Positions 26,963-37,100 of a stretch of DNA of 64,000 bases are shown one piece after another. A program made the position numbers and the translations under genes. Source of the stretch: Aureococcus anophagefferens (Eukaryota > Sar > Pelagophyceae > Pelagomonadales > Pelagomonadaceae); NCBI RefSeq assembly GCF_000186865.1, contig NW_008705565.1, positions 24,577 through 88,576 of the forward strand. The letters are read 5' to 3'. The notes below the pieces were generated by a model. That model was not told the origin of the DNA. It was given only the letters and a program-made list of their open reading frames with translations, and did not search any database. Within the stretch, counting starts at the first letter, position 1. Each line of letters begins with the position of its first letter.

Positions 26963-28393
26963 TTAGAGATAGTTGTATCTCCGAAAGGGCTTGATGACGG
27001 GCTTTTTGGGGTTCCATGCCAGAATCCCCAGCGCCCCGCCCCGGCTTGCCAGGACGTCGGCGATGGCGTCTTGCTCCTCCTCATAGATGTTGTCGTCCGA
27101 CCAGCTTTCGTCGTAGATCCATCTGACCTCGGCTAGAGCGGGGCATCCATCCACCAAGCGCGCAAGAATCCTCGAGTCGAGGACGTCAAATTCAAAATGG
27201 CCGAGTTCGACGCGTCGGAGCGTCAGGGAGCAACGGCTCGTGAGGATCGCGTCGACGAAATCTCGAGTCAAATCAGTTCCAGAACCGCCTATTGCGAGCT
27301 CATGCAGAGAAAAGGTTTTGCAGACATGCTTGAAGCAGGCATCGGTGAGCATGTGTCCGCTAGGGAAATCAAGTCTCGTGAGCTCCGGACGAGCGACATA
27401 GAGATTCGAGAAGAGCTCGGTATCAAACTCTGTTTCCGTCGGCATGGTCAGGTCGCGCAAATGGGAAAATCTTTGTGCTGCCAAAACGAGCATTTCGTCT
27501 TCGATGAGCGCGTCAGCAAAAGAAAGCCGCGTCAGACGCGCACCCAAGGGGCTCCGCGCGAGAAAGTCCAACAACTCGCGCTGCACGCTGCATCGGCCAA
27601 AGTCGATGTCACGGATGTTTTCGCAAGTCGCCATGGTCGCCTCGATCGCCTCGAAGCGGCTCGGGATATACTCACTGCTCCAGAGTCCATTGGCGTCCAG
27701 ATCGAGTGTCTCCAAGTTTGGGAAGTTCGCAGCCCAGGACTCCGCTGGGCTTAAATGCGCTATGGGCGGCAGGTGGACAAAGGAGACCATCGGACAGACT
27801 GGCGCCACTCTGGCAGCAATCTCGACGGCGCCGGCCGACGTGAGCAGAGGATTGTTCAATGCGACGGACAGCGTCTTCAACCGTGGACACGCGCTGCACA
27901 GCTCCACGAGCAAGTCGACCGAGACGGCGGTAAATGAGAGGTTGAGGACCTCCAAGCCGCCGCGGGTCGCGAGTACGAAAGATTTGAGCGTCAACAACGC
28001 CGCGGGCGTTTTGGCGCACGGTCGCACCCGTCGACAGCCTGGGCCAAACACTTGCCCGATGGCTTCGATAGCTTTCAGACGCGCGCATGGATCATACGCC
28101 GTATCACTCTCATAGTTCCCGCCTGTATCTGGTTTCCACTGAAAGTACACACAGTCCGCGTGGCGAGGTACGGCCCGCCGCACCGCATCGCGACCGCCCA
28201 CCCAAGCGCAACGGAGCGCAAGCAGATCATCGAACGGGACCCAAGAGGCCACTACAGCCAGCGTGTCCGGCGGAATGCGAGCGATGGCGCAGCGGTCGCT
28301 TGCGAAGCGCGCGCTGACGAGCTCCGCCGCGTCGTCGCGCCCGCGCCCGCGCAGGAATTTCACGACGGCGTCGAGCTCCACCGAGCCGCCCAT
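26963..28393 (-). CDS. LRR/F-box-like protein, family member A
   Basis: 476 residues from ATG 28393. An F-box-like start (IPPDTLAVVASWVPFDDLLALRC, ~40-62) is followed by irregular leucine-rich repeats (e.g. LEVLNLSFTAVSVDLLVELCSACPRLKTL). It is clearly paralogous to the gene at 39936: both share SDLLALR/DDLLALR, AIGQVFGPGC / ALGRVFGSGC, LPP...SPAESWA.NFP and a C-terminal VDGCPAL / VCGCPSL block. GC and GC3 are visibly lower than in flanking genes. Such proteins commonly act as SCF substrate receptors; the target is unknown. Convergent with the hydratase/dehydrogenase, 21 bp between ends. Confidence 0.7.
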   Translation of the reverse strand: MGGSVELDAVVKFLRGRGRDDAAELVSARFASDRCAIARIPPDTLAVVASWVPFDDLLALRCAWVGGRDAVRRAVPRHADCVYFQWKPDTGGNYESDTAYDPCARLKAIEAIGQVFGPGCRRVRPCAKTPAALLTLKSFVLATRGGLEVLNLSFTAVSVDLLVELCSACPRLKTLSVALNNPLLTSAGAVEIAARVAPVCPMVSFVHLPPIAHLSPAESWAANFPNLETLDLDANGLWSSEYIPSRFEAIEATMATCENIRDIDFGRCSVQRELLDFLARSPLGARLTRLSFADALIEDEMLVLAAQRFSHLRDLTMPTETEFDTELFSNLYVARPELTRLDFPSGHMLTDACFKHVCKTFSLHELAIGGSGTDLTRDFVDAILTSRCSLTLRRVELGHFEFDVLDSRILARLVDGCPALAEVRWIYDESWSDDNIYEEEQDAIADVLASRGGALGILAWNPKKPVIKPFRRYNYL

Positions 28394-28531
28394 GGCGCAA
28401 TCGGCGCGATGTGATCAGTGTGCGACTCAAATCGATTGCAGCGGCCGCGAGACTGCCTAAGTTGTGCACATCGCGGAGCGCTTTGCGGCACCATCGGCTG
28501 TTTGACCTCGAAACGCCGCCCAGCCAGCCCG

Positions 28532-29791
28532 ATGCCCGACTTCGCCGCTCAAAACCCCTCGCCCAAGGGCGGCCGCCGCGGCATCGCGCGCGCCAACGCG
28601 GGCCTGACGGGCCCCAGCCCGCCGCGCTGCGGCGGCTACGTGCAGCGCAAGGGGGCGGGCTTCATCGGGGCCCACAGCTACAAGCGGCGCTACATGGAGC
28701 TCCACCGCGACGCCGAGGGCCTGGGCCCCGTGCTGCTCGTCCACCGGCGCTACGGCGGCAAGGTCTGCGCGAAGACGGTCCTCGACGGCTACGACCGCAT
28801 CTCCATGCCCGCGGGGAAGAAGAAGGGCAAGCACGTCTATTTCGAGATCGCGCACAAGTCGCGGACCGCGCGGCGGTTCCGCGTCGAGGACGAGGCCCAG
28901 CGCAAGAAGTGGATGGACGGCATCACCCTGGCCCTCAAGGAGCACGCCGCGGGCATGACGCCCGAGCAGCGCCGGCGCATCGACGCCTTCCTCAAGTCGG
29001 GGAACGCCGACGCCGAGGACGAGCCCGCGGACGACGACGACGACGGCGGCGACGCGGCGCCCGGCGGCGACGCGACGCCGGGGAGCCCGTTGGACGACGT
29101 CGGGGACTTGGACGAAGCCCTCGACGCGCCGTCGCCGCGCGCGCGGGCCCAGACGGGCGAGGACTTTGAGGCGGCGCACCGCGCGCTGCTCGAGAGCCGG
29201 CACCGGAGCCGGCGCGTGCGGCGGAGCTTCAAGCACGCGGCGCCGGCGGCGGATGACCACGAGACGTCCGACGCGTCCGACGACGACGGCGACGACGACG
29301 ACGGCGGGGACTGGTGCGAGTGGAAGACGTACGTCGACGACGCGACGGGCCACACGTACTTCATGAACGACAAGGGCGAGTCCTACTGGGGCGCCGCCGT
29401 GCTCCACGACGCGGACCACGGGCCCTGGGAGGCCCGCGTGGACCACGCGACGGGCGCGACGTACTACTTCAACGTCGACACGGAGGTGTCGCAGTGGGAG
29501 CGGCCCGACGACTACGTCCCGCCGCGGACTCCGGCCGAGGAGGCGGAGGCGCCGGCGGCGGAGGAGCCGGAGACGCGGGGCCGGTCGGACACGGAGCACC
29601 ACCACCACACGAAGCACCGGCCCCGCGCGCTCCCGGGCCTCGCCAAGGCCGACTCGCGCCTCGCGCTGCCGGCCGTCCGCGCGCCCTGCGCCTGGGAGGC
29701 CCGCCACGACCCGAACCACGACGCGACCTACTACTACAACGCGACGACGGGCGAGAGCACGTGGGAGAAGCCCGCGGACTTCTGCGAGTGA
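28532..29791 (+). CDS. PH domain protein with three WW-type repeats
   Basis: 419 residues from ATG 28532. PH domain ~34-140 (GGYVQRKGAGFIGAHSYKRRYMEL, ending with the invariant-type Trp in QRKKWMDGI). An acidic Asp/Gly linker follows. WW units: WCEWKTYVDDATGHTYFMN...YWG (degenerate), PWEARVDHATGATYYFNVDT...WERP and AWEARHDPNHDATYYYNATT...WEKP, the last ending at the C-terminus. PH domains bind phosphoinositides or proteins, and WW domains bind Pro-rich peptides, so a membrane-recruited adaptor is inferred. A His run (EHHHHTKH) lies between WW2 and WW3. Confidence 0.85.
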   Translation: MPDFAAQNPSPKGGRRGIARANAGLTGPSPPRCGGYVQRKGAGFIGAHSYKRRYMELHRDAEGLGPVLLVHRRYGGKVCAKTVLDGYDRISMPAGKKKGKHVYFEIAHKSRTARRFRVEDEAQRKKWMDGITLALKEHAAGMTPEQRRRIDAFLKSGNADAEDEPADDDDDGGDAAPGGDATPGSPLDDVGDLDEALDAPSPRARAQTGEDFEAAHRALLESRHRSRRVRRSFKHAAPAADDHETSDASDDDGDDDDGGDWCEWKTYVDDATGHTYFMNDKGESYWGAAVLHDADHGPWEARVDHATGATYYFNVDTEVSQWERPDDYVPPRTPAEEAEAPAAEEPETRGRSDTEHHHHTKHRPRALPGLAKADSRLALPAVRAPCAWEARHDPNHDATYYYNATTGESTWEKPADFCE

Positions 29792-29834
29792 ATAACGACC
29801 CCGAGCGGTGAATAAAAACGGAAAGGTTACCTCG

Positions 29835-31496
29835 CTATCGCGCGCGGGGCACGGTCGAGTCGCCGTCCTCGCGGCGCCGGCGGCGGCGCTGGGGCGGGTT
29901 CCGCGGCGCCGGCTGCCGCTTCGCCTTCTTCCCCGCCGCGGCCTCCGGCGGACCCGGGAGGAAGGACGGGAACGCGCGGCCCTCGGCCTTGGCGGTGCTC
30001 TTCGGCGGGAAGTTCGTCGCCCGGTCCTTGGACACGGGCCCGTTCGTCGGCGCCAGCAGGTCCTTCTTGAAGGCCGCGTAGCGCTTCGGGTCCACGCCCA
30101 ACACGCGCGACGCGAACTCCTTGTCGCCGGGCGTGAAGAGCGCCTGGAGCGGGAACGTCGTGATGGGCACGCCGAGCTGCTTGAGGAAGGCCGTGCGCGG
30201 CTTGATGACGCCGTCGAGCGGGTAGGAGAAGTAGGCCGGGAAGCGCACGACGTCGTAGACCGACAGCGCGCACTTGACGAGCTCGGCCATCTTCGGCCGC
30301 AAATCGCGGTCGACGTCGTAGGCGAGCACGGGCGGCAGCCGCGTGACGAAGCGCGCCGTGTTGACGACGCCGATCCCCTCGAGGAACTTGACGTTCGCCC
30401 GCATCGTCGCGACGTCGACGCCCAATAACGAGGGGAACGCGCGGCAGATCCGCGGCACGTCCGCGGCGTTGATCTTCAGCTCGTCGAGCCAGAAGTCGAG
30501 CACGGGGCCCATGGCGTCGTCGAGGCCGAAGAGCAGGGGAAAGGCCTCCACCAGCGACGCCAGATCCGCCTCGTCGACGCCCGCGCGCTCCCGGAGCACG
30601 TCGAGCGGCCGCAGCAGCGACTCGCGGTCCGATAACAAAGCCCGCGGATACGCCCGGACCACGTTCTCGACGTTGGTCACGCCGACCTCGTCGCGCAGCA
30701 CCGTCGCCGCGTCGCGCACGGTCGCCACGGGCGCCGCCAGCAGCCAGGGGTTCGCCCGGTACAGCGACCCGATGGACCGCTCGAAGCCGAGCGAGTTGAT
30801 GTAGTCCGTCACCGCGAGCATCTGGGGCATCTCGATGCTCAGCAGCTGGGGCCAGCGCACGACCATCTCCTTGACGTGCTTCGTCCGCACGCCGACGGAC
30901 GTCAGCAGCAGCACGGTGTCGGAGATGGCCGCCGTCGCGTCCAGGTCGCCCGACCGGGGCCCCGCGGCGGGCCCGCCGGACGTCGCGGCCAAGACCGCGG
31001 GGCACGCGCCCGTGTCGAAGATGGAGGCGTCCGCCGCGGGCTTCAGGAGGATCTTGGGCTGCTCGCGGACGACCTTGCGCAGGTCGTACTTGCGCATCGC
31101 GAACGTCTTGGACAGGAACTGGACCGTCGCGCGGACGTCGCCGAGGAGCGCGGACGTGTTGCCCCCGCGCGCCGCGAGCTCGGGGCAGCGCTCCACCATG
31201 CCGGAGACATCGTCCTGCGTGAAGCCCGCGTCTTCGAGCAAATATTCGAGCACGGGCGTCTCGCTCAGCGCGGCGTCGTCGTCGACCTTGGCGAGCTCCG
31301 CCTCCGTCGCGCCCGCGCTCCGCAGGAAGAGCTTCACGGCCGACGACGAGTTGAGGCCGCCGGGCCGGCCGGGGGCCCCGCCGCGGGGGGACGCCCGCAA
31401 GGGCGCCGCGGCGCGCCGCCGCGCCGGGAGCAGCGGCACCGCGGCCCAGAGCGTCGCCAGGAGGGCGACGGCCCGCAGGCCTCGGCCGGGCGCCAT
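29835..31496 (-). CDS. Organellar mTERF-family protein
   Basis: 553 residues from ATG 31496. The N-terminus (APGRGLRAVALLATLWAAVPLLPARRRAAA) looks like a plastid or mitochondrial leader. Residues ~75-470 carry repeated ~35-residue mTERF units with the typical LxxxGV..xxV..xxRxP.LL pattern (VGVRTKHVKEMVVRWPQLLS, GVTNVENVVRAYPRALL, INAADVPRICRAFPSLLG). Such proteins bind organellar nucleic acid and affect transcription termination, splicing or ribosome biogenesis. The basic C-terminal tail (KAKRQPAPRNPPQRRRRRRE) could add nucleic-acid affinity. Convergent with the PH-WW gene; divergent from the GH18-like gene, the 224-bp spacer showing nothing else. Confidence 0.88.
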   Translation of the reverse strand: MAPGRGLRAVALLATLWAAVPLLPARRRAAAPLRASPRGGAPGRPGGLNSSSAVKLFLRSAGATEAELAKVDDDAALSETPVLEYLLEDAGFTQDDVSGMVERCPELAARGGNTSALLGDVRATVQFLSKTFAMRKYDLRKVVREQPKILLKPAADASIFDTGACPAVLAATSGGPAAGPRSGDLDATAAISDTVLLLTSVGVRTKHVKEMVVRWPQLLSIEMPQMLAVTDYINSLGFERSIGSLYRANPWLLAAPVATVRDAATVLRDEVGVTNVENVVRAYPRALLSDRESLLRPLDVLRERAGVDEADLASLVEAFPLLFGLDDAMGPVLDFWLDELKINAADVPRICRAFPSLLGVDVATMRANVKFLEGIGVVNTARFVTRLPPVLAYDVDRDLRPKMAELVKCALSVYDVVRFPAYFSYPLDGVIKPRTAFLKQLGVPITTFPLQALFTPGDKEFASRVLGVDPKRYAAFKKDLLAPTNGPVSKDRATNFPPKSTAKAEGRAFPSFLPGPPEAAAGKKAKRQPAPRNPPQRRRRRREDGDSTVPRAR

Positions 31497-31720
31497 GTTT
31501 CGCGGGGCCGCCCGGTTTGGGCGGTGCGTGTGTGCTGCGGGAGGCCTTCGGCGTGCACCCTGTGGCTGGGGGTCTGGTTAAGCCGCGGCGCCGCGATCCG
31601 TCGCGCTCACAGTCGTCGAGGTGCCCGCCAGCTATGCAGCAGGCTCGGCAAGGTCAAACCGATCTAAGTTCAAGGCTAAAGCTGAAGGCTGCCCTCTCAT
31701 CCGCGATTCTGCTGCTAGCC

Positions 31721-32671
31721 ATGCTCGCAAGGACGCTGCTCGCGATAGCCCTCCTCGCGAGCGCTAATGCGCGTAGCGTCTCCTGGTGGTTCTCCATTGC
31801 CGAGAACGCGACGACGGATGCTGCCAACATCGCCTACCTCAAGTCGCTCCCGAAAGAAGCGGTGACACGAGTCATGCCCGACATGGGCAGCATCAAGGGC
31901 GACCCGGAGGAGATCTTCGACGGCAAGCCCTGGCCGGCGACCTACGTCGGCATCTACTACGGCGACGCCTACGCCTGGTGGGCGGCGGAGGACAGGGTCA
32001 AGACGTGGTACCCCGCGCTTCGCGCGGCGCTGCCGGAGACGAAGATCTGCCCCTGGATTCTGGATACGTCCAACGCGACGTTGTTCCACGAAAAGGTGCT
32101 CAAGAACGCCACGGCCTTCATCGCCGACGCGGTCGCGATCGCGAAGCACTACGGCTTCGACGGCTGGCACATCGACTACGAGGACGAGCGGCCGGCGGAC
32201 TCGTACCCGCACAAGCACGACGACCTGCGCGACTTCCTGAAGCAGTTCAGCGACGCGCTCCACGCCGAAGGCCTCGAGCTCGTCATCGACGTCGCGTCGT
32301 GGTCGTCGCTGCTCGGAAACTTCTCCAACGTCGCCGCGTCCGGCGTCGACCAGCTCCAGGACATGTCGTTCTACGCCCGCCCCGGCTCCTACAAGGAGGA
32401 CCTCGCGAGCTACTACGCCCAGGTCCGGTCCGCGAACCCGACCTCCTGGGCGACGCAGGCGGGCGTCGGCGTCGGCGTCTACTACGACGGCCACAACGGC
32501 TACCCCCAGGAGTGGACCGAGGACGACGCGAAGGCGTTCTTCGCCGAGGTCGTCAATCAGGGCGGCGAGGCCGTCGACATCTTCCGGCTCTGCAAGAACA
32601 CGGTCGACGACTGGCCCCGCGCGGACTGGTGGGCGACGCTCATCAGCGACTTCGCCACGGGCAAGCTCTAG
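31721..32671 (+). CDS. Secreted GH18-like glycoside hydrolase
   Basis: 316 residues from ATG 31721 (signal MLARTLLAIALLASANA); ATG 31634 would add 29 residues. A TIM-barrel-like series of strands includes FDGWHIDYEDE near residue 150, matching the GH18 D-G-x-D-x-D-x-E active-site strand except that His replaces the second Asp. The wording also resembles the GH85 endoglycosidase signature (FDGWLINIE), but the D-x-E pair favours GH18 chemistry. Following strands ELVIDVASW and QDMSFYAR fit later barrel strands. Likely substrate: beta-linked N-acetylglucosamine polymers or N-glycans, in the secretory path or outside. The exact specificity is open. Confidence 0.7.
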   Translation: MLARTLLAIALLASANARSVSWWFSIAENATTDAANIAYLKSLPKEAVTRVMPDMGSIKGDPEEIFDGKPWPATYVGIYYGDAYAWWAAEDRVKTWYPALRAALPETKICPWILDTSNATLFHEKVLKNATAFIADAVAIAKHYGFDGWHIDYEDERPADSYPHKHDDLRDFLKQFSDALHAEGLELVIDVASWSSLLGNFSNVAASGVDQLQDMSFYARPGSYKEDLASYYAQVRSANPTSWATQAGVGVGVYYDGHNGYPQEWTEDDAKAFFAEVVNQGGEAVDIFRLCKNTVDDWPRADWWATLISDFATGKL

Positions 32672-32787
32672 GCCGCTCCCGGCGCTCCGACCCGCCCTCC
32701 GGACCTCTTTCTCGCGCGCTCCAATGCGCCTCTTCCCCGACGCTTCGCCTCGCCGCTGATCCGCGCGCCCAAGCTCGTTTAACGACC

Positions 32788-33939
32788 TCACGCGGTGCCG
32801 CTCTTGCGCGCGGGCGCCTCCGGCGACATCTCGACGACGACGGGCGACTCCGGCTCCGGCTCGGCGGCCTCGGCCGCCGCCGCCGCGAGGGCCGGCCCGG
32901 CGGACGACGTCCGCGTGACCTTGCGGAAGAGCTTCGAGAACACGCCCGGCCGCGCGTCGTCCGCGGGCGCCGCGGCCGGCGCGGCCCGGAGCTGCTCCGC
33001 GGCGGCCACGGCCCCGACGTCCGTCTCGCGGAGCGGCGACGCCACCTCGCCCTCCTCCCGGGCCTCGTTGTCGACGCGCGACGTCGCGCGGAGCCGCACG
33101 GCCGCGCGCACGGCGAGCGCCGACAGCTTCAGGGCCCGGCGCCGCGCGTCCTTGATGCGCGCCTTCTCCTCTTCCGGCAGCTGCTTCGGGTGGTAGTGGA
33201 ACTCCAAGAGGTCCGGCAGCTCGGAGACGTGCGCGGGCCTATCGACGAACTGTTCATCGGGTTCCACGCTCAAAAAGTCGTCGTCGCTCCGGGACGCCGG
33301 CGCGGGCCCGAAGCGCGCGAGCGCCGCCTCCAGACGTTTCGCGACCGTGTCCTTGACGTGGGGGAACGACATGTAGGTGCCGTGCTCCTCGTCGAAGGTC
33401 GCGTCCAGTAATTCGAAGCTCAGCACGTAGAGCGCGTCGAACTCGAAGACCAGGGGCCAGTAGCGCTTCTTGACCTTCGACGCGTCCAGCTCGTTGCCCG
33501 CGGGGCCGACGGCGCCGAAGAGCTGCAGCAGCAGCCGCGTGATGTTGACGCCCGCCGTCGCCCAGGGCATGTACGTGGCCGTCATGATGTCCGAATCGTC
33601 GTCGTGCTCGCCGCTCTCGGCCATGGCGATGGCCGTGTCCGGCGCGGCTCTGATGAACGCGAGCATGTTCTCGACGGCCAGCACGCCGCCGCCCCGCACG
33701 TCGGACGCCGGGTCCGCGTTCTGGAAGCCGATCTTGAGCCAGTCGAGGCTCGTGCGCTCGAAGGCCTTCTTGCAGCCCCGCACGTTGTCGTGGAACGTGA
33801 GCCACAGAGCGTCGAGGAGCTCGAGGTGCTCGAGGTCGTTGTCGGGGTCGAAGGTCGTCTTCGACCGCTCGACGAGCGCGCGAAGCGCCGCGAGCTCCTC
33901 GGGCGTCGGGTAGCGGGCGGAGCACTGGCAGCAGCCCAT
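32788..33939 (-). CDS. ELMO-domain protein with N-terminal lipidation motif
   Basis: 383 residues from ATG 33939. MGCCQC is a strong N-myristoylation plus palmitoylation signal. The ELMO/CED-12 domain spans ~20-210, with LEHLELLDALWLTFHD and TSLDWLKIGFQNADPASDVRGGG as its hallmark. ELMO-only (ELMOD) proteins are GAPs for Arf/Arl GTPases; metazoan ELMO also acts with DOCK on Rac. The C-terminal ~110 residues are Ala/Pro/Glu-rich and probably disordered. Role inferred: membrane-anchored regulation of small GTPases. It shares a 242-bp divergent spacer with the SNF2 gene. Confidence 0.88.
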   Translation of the reverse strand: MGCCQCSARYPTPEELAALRALVERSKTTFDPDNDLEHLELLDALWLTFHDNVRGCKKAFERTSLDWLKIGFQNADPASDVRGGGVLAVENMLAFIRAAPDTAIAMAESGEHDDDSDIMTATYMPWATAGVNITRLLLQLFGAVGPAGNELDASKVKKRYWPLVFEFDALYVLSFELLDATFDEEHGTYMSFPHVKDTVAKRLEAALARFGPAPASRSDDDFLSVEPDEQFVDRPAHVSELPDLLEFHYHPKQLPEEEKARIKDARRRALKLSALAVRAAVRLRATSRVDNEAREEGEVASPLRETDVGAVAAAEQLRAAPAAAPADDARPGVFSKLFRKVTRTSSAGPALAAAAAEAAEPEPESPVVVEMSPEAPARKSGTA

Positions 33940-34181
33940 CTTCGCGAAGTGGAACAGTCGGGGAATCTAGCAGCCCACCATGCTCGAGGCCACTCGATGA
34001 GAGCTTTCCGGCGGAATTGAACTTGGTGGAGGTGACATTGCATAGATGTTGACGCGCATCCGAGACGCCGAATCGCTCAGCTCGGTCACTCCCCGTCCGC
34101 GCCTTGCCAACCGCCGGACCGCGTCCCGCGCCTGCAACCCCGCGCGGCGCCGCCGACGCCGCGCTGCACGCCACGCCAAAA

Positions 34182-37100
34182 ATGGACGAAACCATCGAAG
34201 TCACATTCGCGGCGAGCCCGTCCAAGGAGCTCGCCGTGGCCCCAGCCGCCGCCGCCGAAAGTTCGAGCCTGTCGCTCAAGTTCACGGCGAGCCCGACGAA
34301 GGAGTACGTCGTGAGCGCCGCGACGGAGCCGTCCGCGGCGGCGCCGCACCCGGCCGGGCCGCCGCCGCCGCCGGTGCCGCTCGCGGCCGCCTCGCCGGCC
34401 GCGCCGGCCGTCGAGGAGACGGGCCGCGGCAAGCGGCAGAAGAAGTGCCGCACGGCCGTCGTCGACGGCGAGACCGTCCTGCTGGAGAACATGTACGACG
34501 TGACGGCGAGCCACTACGTCTTCAGCAAGCCCGATCCCCCGAAGCCCAAGAAGGCCAAGCCCGCGCCGAGCGCGGCCCCCAAGCCCGCGGCGCCGCGGAA
34601 GGCGCCCGCCTTCGAGACGCGGCGCATGGCCCAGAACGCCGCGATGCGCGTCGAGATGGAGGGCCACGCCGCGCGGCGCGCGGCGTTCTACGCGTCGCAG
34701 CGCGACCACGTCGCGCCCTTCACGAACGCCGCGACGCTGCAGAGCCTCGCGGCGCGGGCCCGGGGCGTCGACCTCGGGCCGCGCCGGCCCAGCGTCGTCG
34801 TCCAGCCCGAGGAGATCACGGCGGAGCTGCGCGACTACCAGCTGGCGTCGCTGGACTGGTTCGCGGACTGCTACGAGCGCTGCGGCGCGCTGCCCTGCAT
34901 CCTCGGCGACGAGATGGGTTTAGGCAAGACGCTGCAGACCATCGCCTACCTCGCGTGGCTCAAGTTCGAGAAGAAGCTCGACGGCGCGGCGCTCGTGCTC
35001 TGCCCGCTGTCGGTGCTGTCGACGTGGATGGCCGAGTGCGCGCGGTGGTGCCCGGGCCTCCGCGTCATGAAGCTCCACTCGTCAGACCCGGGCGAGCGCG
35101 AGCGCCTCCGGAGGAAGATTTTGGAGGGCGTCGGCACCTACGACGTCGTCGTGACGACGTACGAGATGGCCAAGGCGCCGAGCCTGCGGTCCGCGCTCGT
35201 GCAGAAGGTCACCTGGCGCTGCCTCGTGCTCGACGAGGGCCACGTGATCAAGAACCACGAGACGGAGATCGCGCGGACCGTGCGGAAGATGCACTTCGTC
35301 ACCGCGCTGCTCCTCACGGGCACGCCGCTCCAGAACAATTTGGTCGAGCTCTGGGCGCTGCTCAACTTCCTCCACCCGGCCGCGTTCCCGGACGTCGAGC
35401 CCTTCGCGAAGGCTTATGATTTGGGCCGGGGCGTCGTCGACCGCGACATGCTCGTCAAGGCGCAGGTCGTCCTGGGGCAGCTCATGCTCCGGCGGTTGAA
35501 GGTCGACGTCGAGACGGGCCTGCCGCCGAAGCTCGAGACCGTCGTCCAGTGCCCGCTGGCGCCGCAGCAGGTCTTCTGGTACCGGAGCTTGCTGCTCAAG
35601 GAGAACGCGGCGCTGCGCAAGGTCGAGGGCGGCGGCGACGCGGCCGGCGCGCCCAAGGGCACGTACAAGTCGCTGCTGAACCTGTTGATGCAGCTCCGGA
35701 AGACGTGCTGCCACCCCTTCCTCTTCCCCGACGCCGAGGGCGACCCGGACGAGACGACGCTCGAAGAGCTCGTCGCCGCGTCGGGCAAGCTCCGCGTGCT
35801 CGACCGCCTCCTCCTGAAGCTCCACCGGAACGGCCACCGCGTCGTCGTCTTCTCCCAGTTCTCGTCCATGGTCGACATTCTGGACGACTACTGCCGCCTC
35901 CGGGGCTGGTCCTTCTGCCGCCTCACGGGCGCGACGAACCGCGTGCGCCGCGTCGTCAACGTGCGCGCGTTCAACGAGCCGTCGAGCCCGCTCTTCATCT
36001 TCCTCATGACGACGCGCGCGGGCGGCCTGGGCATCAACCTGCAGTCCGCGGACACGTGCGTGCTCTACGACTCGGACTGGAACCCGCAGGCGGACCTCCA
36101 GGCCATGGCGCGCGTGCACCGCCTGGGCCAGACGAAGACGGTCCACATCTACCGGCTCTGCGCCGCGGGCACGGCCGAGGAGCGCGTGCTCCAGCGGTCG
36201 CAGAAGAAGCTCTACCTGTCCCACGTCGTCAACCGCAACGGCGGCGGCGAGGAGGGCGACGACGACATGGACAAGCTGAGCGGCGGCGAGGTGCTGTCCA
36301 TGGTCAAGTTCGGCGCGTCCGCGATCTTCAAGGCCGGCGACAACGCGGAGCCGTCGGACGCGGACCTCGACGCGATCGTCGACCGGTCGCGCGGCGCCGA
36401 CGACGTCGTCGGGAATTTGGTGGGCGGCGCCGAGGACAACGCCGAGGCTTTTGATGCTACCGAGGAGGCCGTGGACACGCGCACGCTCTTCGGGTCTCGG
36501 ATCGACGCGGCGCCCAAGACGTCGAAAGACATCGCGGCGACGTGGAAGGGCCTCGTCGCCGAGGGCAAGCGCGACCGGAAGCAGCGCGTGAAGATGGTCG
36601 AGGCCGCGGGCAGCGGCTACGGCTCGAAGCTCGTGCCCGTGCTCGCGTCCAACGACTACGGCCTGTACGACGGGGAAAGCTCGGTCTTCGACCGCGAGCT
36701 CGGCGGCGCGGACGCGTCCGCCTTCGCCGTGCAGAAGCGGCGCGTGCTCGTGCCCGGGCGTGACTACGCCCACGAGACGACGTGCCTCAACTGCTTTCGG
36801 GATGCCCAGGGCAAGCCTTCGGGCAAGAAGCGCCGCGCCGCGGCGCCCGCCTCCTCCAAAGCCGGCGAGGGCCCGCTCCGGAGGTGCCGGCTCTGCCCCA
36901 TGGTCGTCCACGCGTCCTGCGCCGTCTACAACAACCTGGGCGAGGACACGGCCATGGGCACGTGGCAGTGCCCGCACCACGCCTGCGTCGGCTGCGGCCG
37001 GTCGACGTCCGCGGCGGGCGGGCTCCTGTTTCGGTGCGAGGCGTGCCCCGTCACGTACTGCGAGGACTGCCTGCCGCGGGCCTGCAAGGTCGTCGGCGAG

